A stretch of DNA of 64,000 nt from Gammaproteobacteria bacterium (GCA_002711845.1 PASF01000001.1:479537-543536), one strand, 5' to 3'. Positions 17,275 to 26,491 are shown, counted from the first letter of the stretch. Notes: generated by a model not told the origin, from the letters alone. Program-made: numbers and translations.

Positions 17275-18474
17275 GTGAATGCTGATTTCACTGCTGAAGA
17301 ACTAGAGTTTCAGAAAGAAGTCCAGGACTTTCTAAAAGCGGAATTTCCGCAAGACATCAAACACAAAGTCGACAACGGCATCAAGCTGGAAAAGGATGAT
17401 TTTGTCCGTTGGCAGAAAATTCTCTACAAGAAAGGCTGGGTAGCGCCCAATTGGCCGGAAGAATACGGCGGCACCGGCTGGTCGCCGACACAGAAATACA
17501 TTTTTGCCCTGGAAATGGGCTTGTACGGTGCCATGGAACCCGTCGCCTTTGGCGTGAAAATGGTTGCGCCGGTCATTTACAGCTACGGCAATGAAGAACA
17601 GAAAAAGCGCTTCCTGCCCGATATTCTGCAAAGCAATGTCTGGTGGTGCCAGGGCTATTCCGAACCCAATGCCGGCTCCGACCTTGCGTCATTGAAGACC
17701 ACGGCCGTGCGCGAAGGCGATCATTACATTGTCAACGGCACCAAGACCTGGAATACCCTGGGCCAGTATGCCGATTGGATCTTCTGCCTGGTGCGCACCG
17801 ACAACACCGTGAAGAAACAGGAAGGCATCAGCTTTCTGCTGATTGACATGAAAACGCCAGGCATCAAGCTGTCCCCGATTGTCCTGCTTGATGGCGAGCC
17901 GGAAGTCAATGAAGTGCATTTCGACAACGTCAAGGTGCCCGTGGAAAACCTGGTGGGCGAAGAGAACAAGGGCTGGACTTACGCCAAGGTTCTGCTGACC
18001 CATGAACGCACCAACATAGCCCAGGTGCCCAACTCCAAGCTCAAGCTGCAGAAACTGCGCAAGCTGGCGGCTAGTACCCCTGACGGTTTTGGCGGCACAT
18101 TGCTGGATAACCCGGTGTTCATCAAAAAGCTGGCCGAGGCCGAGATTCAGGTGCAGGCGCTGGAGTTTGCCGAATTGCGGACACTGGCCGCGGTGAGTGT
18201 TGGCAAGGCGCCGGGGCCCGAGTCATCCATCCTGAAGATCGTGGGTACCGAGGCGACTCAGTTTATCGACGAACTGTACATGGAAGTGGCCGCGTACCAC
18301 AGTCTGCCGCATGTGCCCGAGCAGTTCACCGAGGGCTTTGACGGGGAGCATGTGGGTAACGGATCGCTGGCAGCCAGCGCCAACACCTACTTCAACAACC
18401 GTAAAAAGTCGATTTACGGTGGCTCCAACGAGATTCAGAAAAACATTATCAGTAAAGCCGTGCTGGGCCTGTAA
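17275..18474 (+). CDS. Acyl-CoA dehydrogenase, large subunit (PimC-like)
   Basis: A 399-residue flavoprotein resembling the large subunit of pimeloyl-CoA dehydrogenase. It has WCQGYSEPNAGSDLASLKT (FAD/acyl contact), the middle beta domain and the C-terminal IYGGSNEIQKNIISKAVLGL. The usual catalytic Glu of the YEGT motif is Gly here; the base is more likely Glu244 in THERT, as in isovaleryl-CoA dehydrogenase and the heteromeric steroid-side-chain FadE enzymes. Start GTG 17275 has GGGAG at 17263-17267. The next gene, 34 bases on, is the likely partner subunit. Confidence 0.87.
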   Translation: MNADFTAEELEFQKEVQDFLKAEFPQDIKHKVDNGIKLEKDDFVRWQKILYKKGWVAPNWPEEYGGTGWSPTQKYIFALEMGLYGAMEPVAFGVKMVAPVIYSYGNEEQKKRFLPDILQSNVWWCQGYSEPNAGSDLASLKTTAVREGDHYIVNGTKTWNTLGQYADWIFCLVRTDNTVKKQEGISFLLIDMKTPGIKLSPIVLLDGEPEVNEVHFDNVKVPVENLVGEENKGWTYAKVLLTHERTNIAQVPNSKLKLQKLRKLAASTPDGFGGTLLDNPVFIKKLAEAEIQVQALEFAELRTLAAVSVGKAPGPESSILKIVGTEATQFIDELYMEVAAYHSLPHVPEQFTEGFDGEHVGNGSLAASANTYFNNRKKSIYGGSNEIQKNIISKAVLGL

Positions 18475-18508
18475 TCGCACCCTGACAATTTTCAAGAGGT
18501 AAGGCATC

Positions 18509-19642
18509 GTGGATTTTTCCTACAGTGATGAGCAGCAAATGCTGCAAGACAGCGTGCAGAAATTCGTCAAAGGCCAGTATGACTTTGATACACGCAAAAA
18601 ATTGATAGAAAGCGACAGAGGTTTCAGCGAAGACTACTGGAACCTGTTTGCCGAGCTGGGCTGGCTGACCGTGCCGTTCAACGAAGAGGATGGCGGTTTT
18701 GGTGGCTCTGCTGTCGACCTGATGGTGGTCATGGAAGAGTTTGGTAAGGGCATGGTGGTAGAGCCCTTCCTGGCCACGGCCGTGCTCAGTGGCGGGCTGA
18801 TCAGCGAGCTGGGTAATGAGGCCCAGAAGCAGGCGCTCCTGGGCGCCATCATGGAAGGCAAGCTGCAACTGGCAACCGCCTATGCTGAAGCCGACAGCCG
18901 CTATAACCTGGCATCCGTTGCCACCACGGCCAGCAAGTCTGCTGACGGCTATGTGCTATCCGGTGACAAGGTCGTTGTCTTCAACGGCCCGGCGGCGGAC
19001 AAGCTGCTGGTGGTGGCGCGTACCTCGGGCGACAAGTTCGATCGTGACGGCATTTCCGTGTTTATCGTTGATGCCGACGCAGCCGGCGTCAGCGCCCGTG
19101 CCTATACCGCGGTTGATGGTCATCGGGCGGCGGAGCTGCATCTGAACGACGTCAAGGTGCCTGCGGACGCCCTGCTGGGCGCCGAAGGCAAGGCACTGCC
19201 GGCGCTTGAACGCGTGGTCGACCGCGTCACGCTGGCGGTCAGTGCCGAAGCCGTGGGGGCGCTCGCCTGCCTGTTGCAGAAAACCGTGGAATACGCCAAG
19301 ACCCGCAAGCAGTTTGGTGTGGCAATTGGGACGTTCCAGGCGCTTCAGCATCGCATGGCAGACATGTTTGTTGAATGCGAGCTGGCGCGATCCATCGTGA
19401 TCATGGCGGCCATGAAGCTTGACAGTTCTGCCACTGCGGCGGACAAAACCAAAGCGGTTGCGGCAGCCAAGAGCCGTGTTGGTCGGGCCATGCGCCTGGT
19501 AGGCCAGGAAGCGGTGCAGATCCACGGTGGTATTGCGGTGACCGACGAGCTGGATGTGGGGCATTATTTCAAGCGGGTAACCACCATCGAGCATCTGTTT
19601 GGCGACACTGACTACCAGACCATGCGCTACGCCGCGCTGTAA
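18509..19642 (+). CDS. Acyl-CoA dehydrogenase, small subunit (PimD-like)
   Basis: A 377-residue partner of the preceding protein. It keeps the acyl-CoA dehydrogenase fold (YSDEQQMLQDSVQKFV at the start, TRKQFGVAIGTFQALQHRMADM and QIHGGIAVTDELDVGHYFKR near the end), but the C-terminal catalytic region reads LFGDTDYQTM, with no Glu. Such degenerate subunits form alpha2-beta2 enzymes with a catalytic partner. GTG start with AGAGGTAAGG upstream. A terminator follows at 19683-19719. Confidence 0.86.
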   Translation: MDFSYSDEQQMLQDSVQKFVKGQYDFDTRKKLIESDRGFSEDYWNLFAELGWLTVPFNEEDGGFGGSAVDLMVVMEEFGKGMVVEPFLATAVLSGGLISELGNEAQKQALLGAIMEGKLQLATAYAEADSRYNLASVATTASKSADGYVLSGDKVVVFNGPAADKLLVVARTSGDKFDRDGISVFIVDADAAGVSARAYTAVDGHRAAELHLNDVKVPADALLGAEGKALPALERVVDRVTLAVSAEAVGALACLLQKTVEYAKTRKQFGVAIGTFQALQHRMADMFVECELARSIVIMAAMKLDSSATAADKTKAVAAAKSRVGRAMRLVGQEAVQIHGGIAVTDELDVGHYFKRVTTIEHLFGDTDYQTMRYAAL

Positions 19643-19682
19643 CAGCCTGGCTCAAACGCGAGGTGTCCACCCGCTTGATGTC

Positions 19683-19719
19683 AAAAAAGGCTGACCTGTG
19701 ATCGCAGGCGGCCTTTTTT
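19683..19719 (+). terminator. Rho-independent terminator after the acyl-CoA dehydrogenase pair
   Basis: AAAAAAGGC (19683-19691) pairs with GCCTTTTTT (19711-19719); an inner CCTG (19695-19698) pairs with CAGG (19705-19708). The T6 run ends the structure. Confidence 0.85.
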
Positions 19720-19756
19720 GCATCCTGATGCACAACCCTACACGGAGACGTAACCC

Positions 19757-20464
19757 TTGAGTGAACTCATTCTGGTACGACATGGACAGGCGTCGTTTGG
19801 CGCTGAGTCATACGACAAACTGAGTGCGCAAGGCGTGCGGCAGGTTGCCATCCTGGCAGACTACTGGCGGACACTCGGCGACCAGTTTGATCATCTGTAC
19901 AGCGGCGAGTTGCAGCGTCAGATCGAAACCGCAGAGGGCTTGCGGCCGCTGCTGGTTGACCCGGACGCCATGCGAGTGCATCCGGGTTTCAATGAATACA
20001 ACGGCGAACCCATCATCAGCCTGTATTTGCGAGACCATGCCGCGGCTGACGGGTTCGGTGACGATGTGCGGCTGCCCATTACCAACCGCAAAACCTTTCA
20101 GCTGGTCCTGGAAGCCGCCACCACCCACTGGATCAATGGCACACTGCAAGCGTCAGCCGGAGACCCGGGGTATGAGCCCTGGCGCGATTTCCAGGCCCGG
20201 GTACACGGCGCCCTGGATGAGCTGATGCAGCGTCACAAAGGTGGCAGCCGGGTGCTGGTGTCCACGTCCGGCGGTGTCATCGCCCTGGCATTGCAGCGCG
20301 CCCTGCAGTTGCCTGATAATCAGGTACTCGCCACCAACTGGATGGTACACAACAGCTCGGTCACCCGGTTGGTTTATGGCCGGGGGAAGGTGTCACTGGC
20401 CAGTTTTAATGGCCTGGCACACTTGGAGGTACCTGCCTGGCGCGACCTCATCACTTTCAGATAA
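19757..20464 (+). CDS. Histidine phosphatase family protein
   Basis: A 235-residue member of the phosphoglycerate-mutase-like histidine phosphatases. The phosphorylated His9 lies in LILVRHGQASFG; the second catalytic His is in the C-terminal STSGGVIALALQ region, where the family motif (GHGG-like) is altered. TTG start with GGAG at 19744-19747. It lies 26 bases before the APH-type kinase gene; this phosphatase-kinase pair beside acyl-CoA dehydrogenases recurs in proteobacteria (my recollection, not searched here), but its substrate is unknown. Confidence 0.83.
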   Translation: MSELILVRHGQASFGAESYDKLSAQGVRQVAILADYWRTLGDQFDHLYSGELQRQIETAEGLRPLLVDPDAMRVHPGFNEYNGEPIISLYLRDHAAADGFGDDVRLPITNRKTFQLVLEAATTHWINGTLQASAGDPGYEPWRDFQARVHGALDELMQRHKGGSRVLVSTSGGVIALALQRALQLPDNQVLATNWMVHNSSVTRLVYGRGKVSLASFNGLAHLEVPAWRDLITFR

Positions 20465-20490
20465 CATCAGGGCCGAATAAAGGAAGACTC

Positions 20491-21585
20491 ATGACTCAGG
20501 ATGCGAAACTGGCAGATCAAAAACTGGTAGACCAAGCGCAGCAGGTACGTGCGGGGGAAGAGCTTGACCTGGATGTGTTGCGAGAGCACCTGCGTCCTGT
20601 GCTGGGTGGCCTGGTTGACGGGTTGAGTGTCAAACAGTTCCCCGGTGGTTATTCCAATCTGACCTATCTGCTGACCAGTGGGGAACATAAATGGGTGCTG
20701 CGCCGGCCGCCGTTCGGCAGCAAGGTCAAATCAGCGCATGACATGGGACGGGAGTTTCGTATCCTGACCGCGCTGGATAAGGTATTTCCGTACGCACCCA
20801 GGCCGGTGCACTTTTGTGATGATCACAGTGTATTGGGTTGCGACTTTTATCTGATGTCCTACATTGAGGGCATTGTCATCCGGCGTGAGTACCCGGCTGG
20901 CCTGCAACTGTCGCCAGAGCAGGTTCGCCAGCAGTTTTTCACACTGTTTGATGTGCTGGGTGAGTTGCATTCGGTGGACCTGAAAGCTGCCGGCCTGGAA
21001 AGTTTTGGCAAACCGGAAGGCTATGTGACCCGGCAGGTGGAAGGCTGGAGCAAGCGCTACCAGGCAGCGCTGACGGATGACGCACCGGATTTTGCGCCGG
21101 TGATGACGTGGCTGCGGGACAAGATGCCCGCGGAAAGCGGTGTGGTGGGTGTCATTCACAATGACTACAAACTGGACAATGTGATCTGGTCTCCAGACAA
21201 TCCGCTGCAGATGATCGGTGTGCTGGACTGGGAGATGGCCACGGTGGGGGACCCGCTGATGGACCTGGGCTGTACGCTGGGCTACTGGGCTCAGGCCGAT
21301 GACCCGGAATTCTTTCGTCAGTACCGGGCCATGCCCAGCGATGCACCGGGTGCGCCCACCCGGGAGGAGATCGTCGCCCGCTTCAGCGAACGCACGGGAA
21401 TCGCGGTCGACAACATCGACTTCTATTTCTGTTTTGGCCTGTTCCGCCTGGCCGGTATCGGTCAGCAGATCTATTACCGTTACGCCCAGGGCCTGACGCA
21501 GGATCAGCGTTTCGCGCGCTTGATCGACAAGGTGCACAGCCTGCGGCAGATGTGTGAGCTGGTTATTGAGCGATCTCGGCTCTAA
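20491..21585 (+). CDS. APH-type phosphotransferase (ACAD10/11 N-domain, LvaA-like kinase)
   Basis: A 364-residue kinase of the aminoglycoside-phosphotransferase fold. The nucleotide-binding Gly-rich FPGGYSNLTYLL lies at 50-61, the catalytic loop HNDYKLDN at 223-230 (Asp225, Asn230) and the Mg-binding DWE at 246-248. This subgroup matches the kinase domain of ACAD10/ACAD11 and LvaA, which phosphorylate 4-hydroxyacyl-CoA before elimination by an acyl-CoA-dehydrogenase-like partner. The neighbouring acyl-CoA dehydrogenases fit that pathway. It shares an operon with the histidine phosphatase. Confidence 0.82.
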   Translation: MTQDAKLADQKLVDQAQQVRAGEELDLDVLREHLRPVLGGLVDGLSVKQFPGGYSNLTYLLTSGEHKWVLRRPPFGSKVKSAHDMGREFRILTALDKVFPYAPRPVHFCDDHSVLGCDFYLMSYIEGIVIRREYPAGLQLSPEQVRQQFFTLFDVLGELHSVDLKAAGLESFGKPEGYVTRQVEGWSKRYQAALTDDAPDFAPVMTWLRDKMPAESGVVGVIHNDYKLDNVIWSPDNPLQMIGVLDWEMATVGDPLMDLGCTLGYWAQADDPEFFRQYRAMPSDAPGAPTREEIVARFSERTGIAVDNIDFYFCFGLFRLAGIGQQIYYRYAQGLTQDQRFARLIDKVHSLRQMCELVIERSRL

Positions 21586-21638
21586 GTCCGTTTTCTGGAT
21601 CTAGCCCTGACCGTTCTTGCAAGATGAAATGCTCTCTA

Positions 21639-22985
21639 TCACGCGGCGCTGTAAGCGTTTTTCCAGTCGCCGCGACGGAAGATGACAATGTACATGGATG
21701 ACTTGATGATGTAGTCGGCGATCAGCGCAGCGTAAACCCAGTACACGCTCATTTCCAGGAAGTAGAACACTGCCGTCAGGATGACCCGTCCGAACAGGAA
21801 CCCGGTGGCCATGATGCGTGCCGGAGAGCGGGTGTCGCCGGCCCCGCGCAGGGCGCCGCCAAGGGTGAATTCAATCGACATCATGGGCTGGACAACTGCC
21901 ACCATGATGGTGAGTGCAACCAGATAATCCAGCACCAGCGGATCGCTGATGAAGAAACCGCCAATGACGCGGGCATTGGCGCCCAGCACCAGGCCGATGA
22001 CGGCCATGGTGGCAAAGGAGATTTTCAGGTTGCGCCACGCGGCGTATTCAGCCTCATCGGGTCGGCCTGCACCCAGATTCTGGCCGGTCATGGTGGCTGT
22101 GGCGATGGCAAAGCCCATGCCGATGACAATGGAAATGGACAGGATGTTGACGCCAATGCCATAGGCGGTAAAGGCTTCCGTGCCGTACAGCGACACCACC
22201 CACATAAAAGCGATGATCGAGACATTAAAAATGAACTGCTCAATACCGGCCGGTAGCGCAATCCGCACCAGTTTGCGCAATCGCTGTCTGTCCAGAAACC
22301 GCTGCGGCCGGGGTTTCAGCAGCAAGCGCTGGTTGCGCCACAGCAGGTAGAACAGCAGCGCCACCAGGGCATAGGACAGACCGGCGGCATACGCCGCGCC
22401 CTGTATGCCCAGTGCCGGGATGATGCCGATGCCATAGACCAGCGTGTAGGCCAGGGCGATATTGACAATGTTGCCGATGGCGGCCACCCACACCGGGGTC
22501 AGGGCATCGCCGGCCGCCCGCAGCGCAGCGCTGATCACCGCCAGAAACGAGAAAAAAATGTTAAAGAATATCAGCACGGTCAGATAGTGAGCCGACTGAT
22601 CCAGCATCTCGCCCTGCAGACCAAAGATCCCCACCAGAGGGCGCGCCAGCCACGGCATGGTCACACACAGCAGGACAGAGGCAAGCAGGGTGACCACGGC
22701 CGACAGTTTGACCACCCGATCAGCCTCATCCGGCTGGCTGCTCCCCCAGGCATAAGCGACCATGGCAGTGGTGCCGGCGGTGATGGAAAATACGATCAGT
22801 TGCACCGCCATGTAAATACGGTCGGCGGCGATCACGGCCGCGACTGCGTCGGCGCCGAGGGCGGCAACAATCTTGATTGCCGCCAGGTGCACAACAGACA
22901 GTAGCAGGTTGCCGACAATGGTTGGTCCGGCGAGCCGGAACAGGCTGAGGCGCGCGGGCGGCGGGGCGGACGTGGTCGGCGACAT
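21639..22985 (-). CDS. MATE family multidrug/toxin efflux transporter
   Basis: A 448-residue membrane protein with about twelve helices in two homologous halves (LFRLAGPTIVGNLLLSVVHLA at the start; ALPAGIEQFIFNVSIIAFMWVVS at the start of the second half). MATE proteins export cationic compounds by Na+ or H+ antiport. It is a stand-alone gene convergent to the kinase gene; no local regulator is evident and no clear ribosome binding site precedes ATG. Confidence 0.9.
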   Translation of the reverse strand: MSPTTSAPPPARLSLFRLAGPTIVGNLLLSVVHLAAIKIVAALGADAVAAVIAADRIYMAVQLIVFSITAGTTAMVAYAWGSSQPDEADRVVKLSAVVTLLASVLLCVTMPWLARPLVGIFGLQGEMLDQSAHYLTVLIFFNIFFSFLAVISAALRAAGDALTPVWVAAIGNIVNIALAYTLVYGIGIIPALGIQGAAYAAGLSYALVALLFYLLWRNQRLLLKPRPQRFLDRQRLRKLVRIALPAGIEQFIFNVSIIAFMWVVSLYGTEAFTAYGIGVNILSISIVIGMGFAIATATMTGQNLGAGRPDEAEYAAWRNLKISFATMAVIGLVLGANARVIGGFFISDPLVLDYLVALTIMVAVVQPMMSIEFTLGGALRGAGDTRSPARIMATGFLFGRVILTAVFYFLEMSVYWVYAALIADYIIKSSMYIVIFRRGDWKNAYSAA

Positions 22986-23140
22986 GGGGGGCGGGTTTAT
23001 GTTGGTTGATGGGCTGGATGACAGTGGTTGGATATCAGGCGCGAGAGAATACGCCTATGTCCGCTATTTGGCAAATATCGCAGTCCGGGGGCTGATCGCA
23101 TTGGCCTGGCTGTGGTACTCTCGATAACCGTTTTTTATCC

Positions 23141-23881
23141 ATGAATATGCCTGCCAGAGGAAATGCCCGGATGCCAGCAGCGTCAACGTCATCGCAATCC
23201 CTATCGGTTGCCAGTGCCGCCCCGATCGAGCATACGCCCTACACCCGCCTGGTGATCCTGTGCGTGGCGTTTCTCAACGGCTTCGCCATCATGTCCATTG
23301 AGCTGTTGGGAGGACGTGTGCTGGCGCCGTATTTTGGCAGCAGTGTCCATGTCTGGGGCAGCATTATCACTGTGTTCATGCTGTCCCTGTCACTGGGTTA
23401 TCTGTGGGGTGGCCGACTGTCGCTGCGCCGGCCGGGGCCTCGGGTTTATGCATCCTTTTTTGTGCTGGCTGCGGTATTGTGCCTGCCCATCATCTTCCTG
23501 GCTGATGCGGTGATGACGACCATCTTTGTGGCTGTCGAAGACCCGCGGTATGGTTCACTGCTGACGGCCATGCTGCTGTATTTCCTGCCTATCTGCGTGA
23601 TGGGCATGGTGTCGCCGTATTCCGTGCGCCTGCTGGTCTCATCCAAGGAGCACAGTGGCGGTGTCGCAGGCATGCTGTATTTTGTCTCGACCCTGGGCAG
23701 CGCGCTCGGTACGCTGGGTACATCATTTTATTTTGTGCTCTGGTTTGATATCAATACGGTCATGTGGGGGTGTGTTGCCGCGCTGCTGTTGTGTGCGTGT
23801 GCCGTCATGCTGACATGTCGCAGTCCGGCACCGGAAAGTGATGCCGGCGCGATGGCCGCAACGTCGGAGGTAAGCCCATGA
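23141..23881 (+). CDS. Membrane half of a fused MFS/spermidine-synthase-like system
   Basis: A 246-residue protein with six to seven transmembrane helices (RLVILCVAFLNGFAIMSIELLGGRV...) matching the membrane half of 'fused MFS/spermidine synthase' proteins. Here the soluble domain is a separate gene that starts inside this gene's stop (ATGA overlap at 23878-23881), so they are translationally coupled. ATG 23171, with AGAGGA nine bases before it, is an alternative start. Function unknown; relatives may bind or transport nucleoside- or polyamine-related compounds. Confidence 0.8.
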   Translation: MNMPARGNARMPAASTSSQSLSVASAAPIEHTPYTRLVILCVAFLNGFAIMSIELLGGRVLAPYFGSSVHVWGSIITVFMLSLSLGYLWGGRLSLRRPGPRVYASFFVLAAVLCLPIIFLADAVMTTIFVAVEDPRYGSLLTAMLLYFLPICVMGMVSPYSVRLLVSSKEHSGGVAGMLYFVSTLGSALGTLGTSFYFVLWFDINTVMWGCVAALLLCACAVMLTCRSPAPESDAGAMAATSEVSP

Positions 23882-24783
23882 AAAAAGCCGCCATGATCCC
23901 TGGTGCCATGGCAGTCGCCGTGCTGATGTTCGCCATGACCATGACGCCGACACATGCGCAGCGCGAAATCATTCATGAAGAACGCTCGCAGTATCGCGAT
24001 GTTGTGGTGACTGAATTCAATGGTCAGCGCTGTATGCTGTTTAATGTGCATCGCGGAGACATGAACCAGACCTGCATGGATTTGCGTGACCCCAAACGAC
24101 TGGTGTTCAACTACACCAAGATGAGTTTTGCCGGCCTGCTGCTGAACCCTGAGCCACGGCGTATTCTGGTAGCCGGTCTGGGCGGCGGCACTATTCCCAT
24201 GGCCATGCGGGACCTGTTTCCGGAAGCAACCATTGATGTCCTGGAAGTGGATCAGGCTGTCATGAATGTGGCTGAGGAATTCTTCGGTTTCCGTGAAGAT
24301 GACGCCATGACCGCCCACATTGTGGATGCCCGGGTTTTTATCAAGCGCGCGGGACTGCGAGGAGAGCAGTACGATTACATTGTGCTGGATGCGTTCTCCG
24401 GTGAATACATTCCGGAGCATTTGCTGAGCAAGGAGTTCCTGGAAGAAGTCAGGGCGATCCTGACACCCGATGGTGTGGTGGTCGCCAATACCTTTTCATC
24501 AAGCCGCCTTTACGACTACGAGTCTGTGACCTACCAGGCAGTGTTTGGCGAGTTCTACAACTTCAAACTGCCCGGCAGTGGCAATCGCCTGATTCTGGCG
24601 ACCCGGGAAGGGTTGCCACCACCTGGGGAACTGAGGTCGCCGGCTCGCGAATTGTATGATGCCCTCGAGCCGTATGGTGTCAATCTGCTGGAGTACCCGC
24701 CCCGGCTGACGACACGGCCGGACTGGGATACGTCGACCCGCATTCTGACCGATCAGTATTCGCCGGCCAATCTGCTCAATTAG
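23878..24783 (+). CDS. Exported spermidine-synthase-like domain protein
   Basis: A 301-residue protein with a Rossmann SpeE-like domain (about 60-250; LVAGLGGGTIPMAMRD and the acidic DVLEVD at the nucleotide pocket). It starts with an apparent cleavable signal peptide (hydrophobic residues 8-22, cleavage after THA), so the domain would lie outside the cytoplasm, where S-adenosylmethionine is absent. Cysteines in QRCMLFNVHRGDMNQTCMD could form a disulfide. It probably works with the overlapping membrane protein. It is not the housekeeping spermidine synthase, which is at 31.2 kb. Converges with the DUF6691 gene (8-base overlap). Confidence 0.75.
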   Translation: MKKAAMIPGAMAVAVLMFAMTMTPTHAQREIIHEERSQYRDVVVTEFNGQRCMLFNVHRGDMNQTCMDLRDPKRLVFNYTKMSFAGLLLNPEPRRILVAGLGGGTIPMAMRDLFPEATIDVLEVDQAVMNVAEEFFGFREDDAMTAHIVDARVFIKRAGLRGEQYDYIVLDAFSGEYIPEHLLSKEFLEEVRAILTPDGVVVANTFSSSRLYDYESVTYQAVFGEFYNFKLPGSGNRLILATREGLPPPGELRSPARELYDALEPYGVNLLEYPPRLTTRPDWDTSTRILTDQYSPANLLN

Positions 24784-25228
24784 GGTGGGGCGCTGGCTTT
24801 TCAGTGGCTGTCTTGCGACGCTCAATGAGTTCGAATAACCCCATACCTGCCAGCATGGCTGCCACAAATACGGCCGCTTTTGCTTCGCCGGCGCCCAGCG
24901 CAACCAGCGCCGGGCCCGGACAGAATCCGGCCAGACCCCAACCCACACCAAAGCCCAGGCTGCCGGTAATCAAGCGGCTGTCCAGCGTGGTTTTGCTGGG
25001 TAGTCGCAGTGGTTCGCCCAGCAACGACTGACTGCGCCCTTTGATAAAGGTGAAGGCGATGACGCCCACGGCAATGGCGCCCAGCATGACCAGGGCCAGT
25101 GACGGATCCCAGTCCCCTGCCAGGTCCAGGAATGACAGCACCTTATCAGGGTTTGCCATGCCGGATAGCAACAGTCCCAGACCAAAAACCAGGCCGGTAA
25201 TGAACGCGGTTATGAAGTGTGTTTTCAA
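24776..25228 (-). CDS. YeeE/YedE-type (DUF6691) membrane protein, second half of pair
   Basis: A 150-residue membrane protein with four or five helices and the GFCPGPALVALG motif of DUF6691. Proteins of the YeeE/YedE/PmpA-PmpB group take up sulfur compounds such as thiosulfate or persulfides. TTG start at 25228 follows the neighbouring gene's stop by ten bases, with a weak GAGG before it. It is the fourth and last gene of the uspA-fnr-yeeE-yedE minus-strand operon. Confidence 0.75.
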   Translation of the reverse strand: MKTHFITAFITGLVFGLGLLLSGMANPDKVLSFLDLAGDWDPSLALVMLGAIAVGVIAFTFIKGRSQSLLGEPLRLPSKTTLDSRLITGSLGFGVGWGLAGFCPGPALVALGAGEAKAAVFVAAMLAGMGLFELIERRKTATEKPAPHPN

Positions 25229-25238
25229 GGTATCAACC

Positions 25239-25673
25239 TCAGGCTGCCAGCAGATGACGAACAATGTAAACGGTCAGGAAACCAGTCCCCATAAACGCCA
25301 GTGTCGCCACGATCGAGCGCGGCGACAGCCGTGAAATGCCGCAGACGCCGTGGCCACTGGTACAACCGGCCCCGTAGCGGGTGCTGATGCCAACGATCAG
25401 GCCGGCAACGATCAGCATGGGGTAGCCGGCGTCTATCTGTATGGCCGGCAATTGCGCGAAGAGCAGCCAGGCCAGCGGCGCCAGCAACATGCCGGTGACA
25501 AACAGCACACGCCAAAGGCTGTCTCCGCGCTGCGGTGTCAACAGGCCGCTCACGATGCCGGAGATACCGGCAATGCGACCGTTAAACAGAATGAACATGG
25601 CGGCTGCCAGGCCTATCAGCAGCCCGCCCGCCAGTGCTGTCCAGGGGCTGAACGCTACCCAGTCAATGGTCAT
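25239..25673 (-). CDS. YeeE/YedE family membrane protein, first half of pair
   Basis: A 144-residue membrane protein with the signature [19 protein letters not shown]. The two Cys are characteristic of the sulfur-handling YeeE/YedE transporters. It forms a two-gene pair with the DUF6691 protein that follows. The ribosome binding site AGGAG precedes ATG 25673. The pair sits directly downstream of fnr, so oxygen- or sulfur-linked control is likely but is not shown by the sequence. Confidence 0.8.
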   Translation of the reverse strand: MTIDWVAFSPWTALAGGLLIGLAAAMFILFNGRIAGISGIVSGLLTPQRGDSLWRVLFVTGMLLAPLAWLLFAQLPAIQIDAGYPMLIVAGLIVGISTRYGAGCTSGHGVCGISRLSPRSIVATLAFMGTGFLTVYIVRHLLAA

Positions 25674-25711
25674 GCCGTGAACTCCTGTGTCTGATCGGGT
25701 TGTTGGTCGTG

Positions 25712-26482
25712 CTAGTCGCCCAGAATGGCTTTCAGGGCAGTCATGTCGGTAATGGCTATCTCGCGACTCTTGACGGAAATGATGGCCTTTTTTTGCAGGC
25801 TTGAAAAGCCCCGGCTGACCGTCTCCAGCGTCAGCCCCAGGTATTCTCCGATATCACCGCGCGTCATCTGCAACAGGAACCGGTCCGGGGAGCGCTGACA
25901 ACGCGCATAACGTGTGGACAGACTCAACAGAAAAGAAGCCAGTCGCTGTTCAGCTGTGTAACTGCTGAGCAACGTGTGGATTTGCTGATCCTTGACGATT
26001 TCGTTGCCCATGATGGCAAAAAATCTGCTTTGCAGGTTGGGTAACTGATGACTCAATCGTTCCAGCTGCGAGAAGGGTATTTCACAAATTGACGCATGCT
26101 CAAGGGCCATGGTGGAGACACCGTGACTGCGCGTGCCAATACCGTCCATCCCCAGGATTTCGCCGGGCATATAGAACCCGGTGACGCGGCTTTTGCCATC
26201 ACTGGTGAGTGTGTAGGACTTGAAACTGCCACTGCGCACCGCATAGACAGAGCGGAACTCATCCCGTTGCCGGTACAGGTGCTCGCCTTTGCCCAGTGGA
26301 CGGTTGCGCTCGATGATATTGTCGAGTTGCTGGATTTCGGATTTGTTCAGGGCAATGGGCAAACACAGGTCACTGAGCCGGCAATTGCTGCAGCTGGCGG
26401 CGGCGTTGTGCGGGCAGGGTCGTGCACGCAGGACATCGGTACCGAGTGACTTGCCCGACGCGTCAGCAGATTGATATGTCAT
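25712..26482 (-). CDS. fnr: FNR/Anr-type oxygen-sensing transcriptional regulator
   Basis: A 256-residue Crp/Fnr regulator of the true FNR/Anr branch. It has Cys31, Cys34 and Cys40 (CSNCRLSDLC) and Cys133 (HASICEIPF), which match the [4Fe-4S] ligands of E. coli FNR. The cNMP-like beta barrel is in the middle. The DNA-recognition helix GDIGEYLGLTLETVSR (209-224) keeps Glu220, Ser223 and Arg224, which read the TTGAT half-site. It lies 9 bases after a universal stress gene and 175 kb-independent genes aside, its own consensus site is present at 26953-26966. Confidence 0.94.
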   Translation of the reverse strand: MTYQSADASGKSLGTDVLRARPCPHNAAASCSNCRLSDLCLPIALNKSEIQQLDNIIERNRPLGKGEHLYRQRDEFRSVYAVRSGSFKSYTLTSDGKSRVTGFYMPGEILGMDGIGTRSHGVSTMALEHASICEIPFSQLERLSHQLPNLQSRFFAIMGNEIVKDQQIHTLLSSYTAEQRLASFLLSLSTRYARCQRSPDRFLLQMTRGDIGEYLGLTLETVSRGFSSLQKKAIISVKSREIAITDMTALKAILGD

Positions 26483-26491
26483 GGTTATCCT

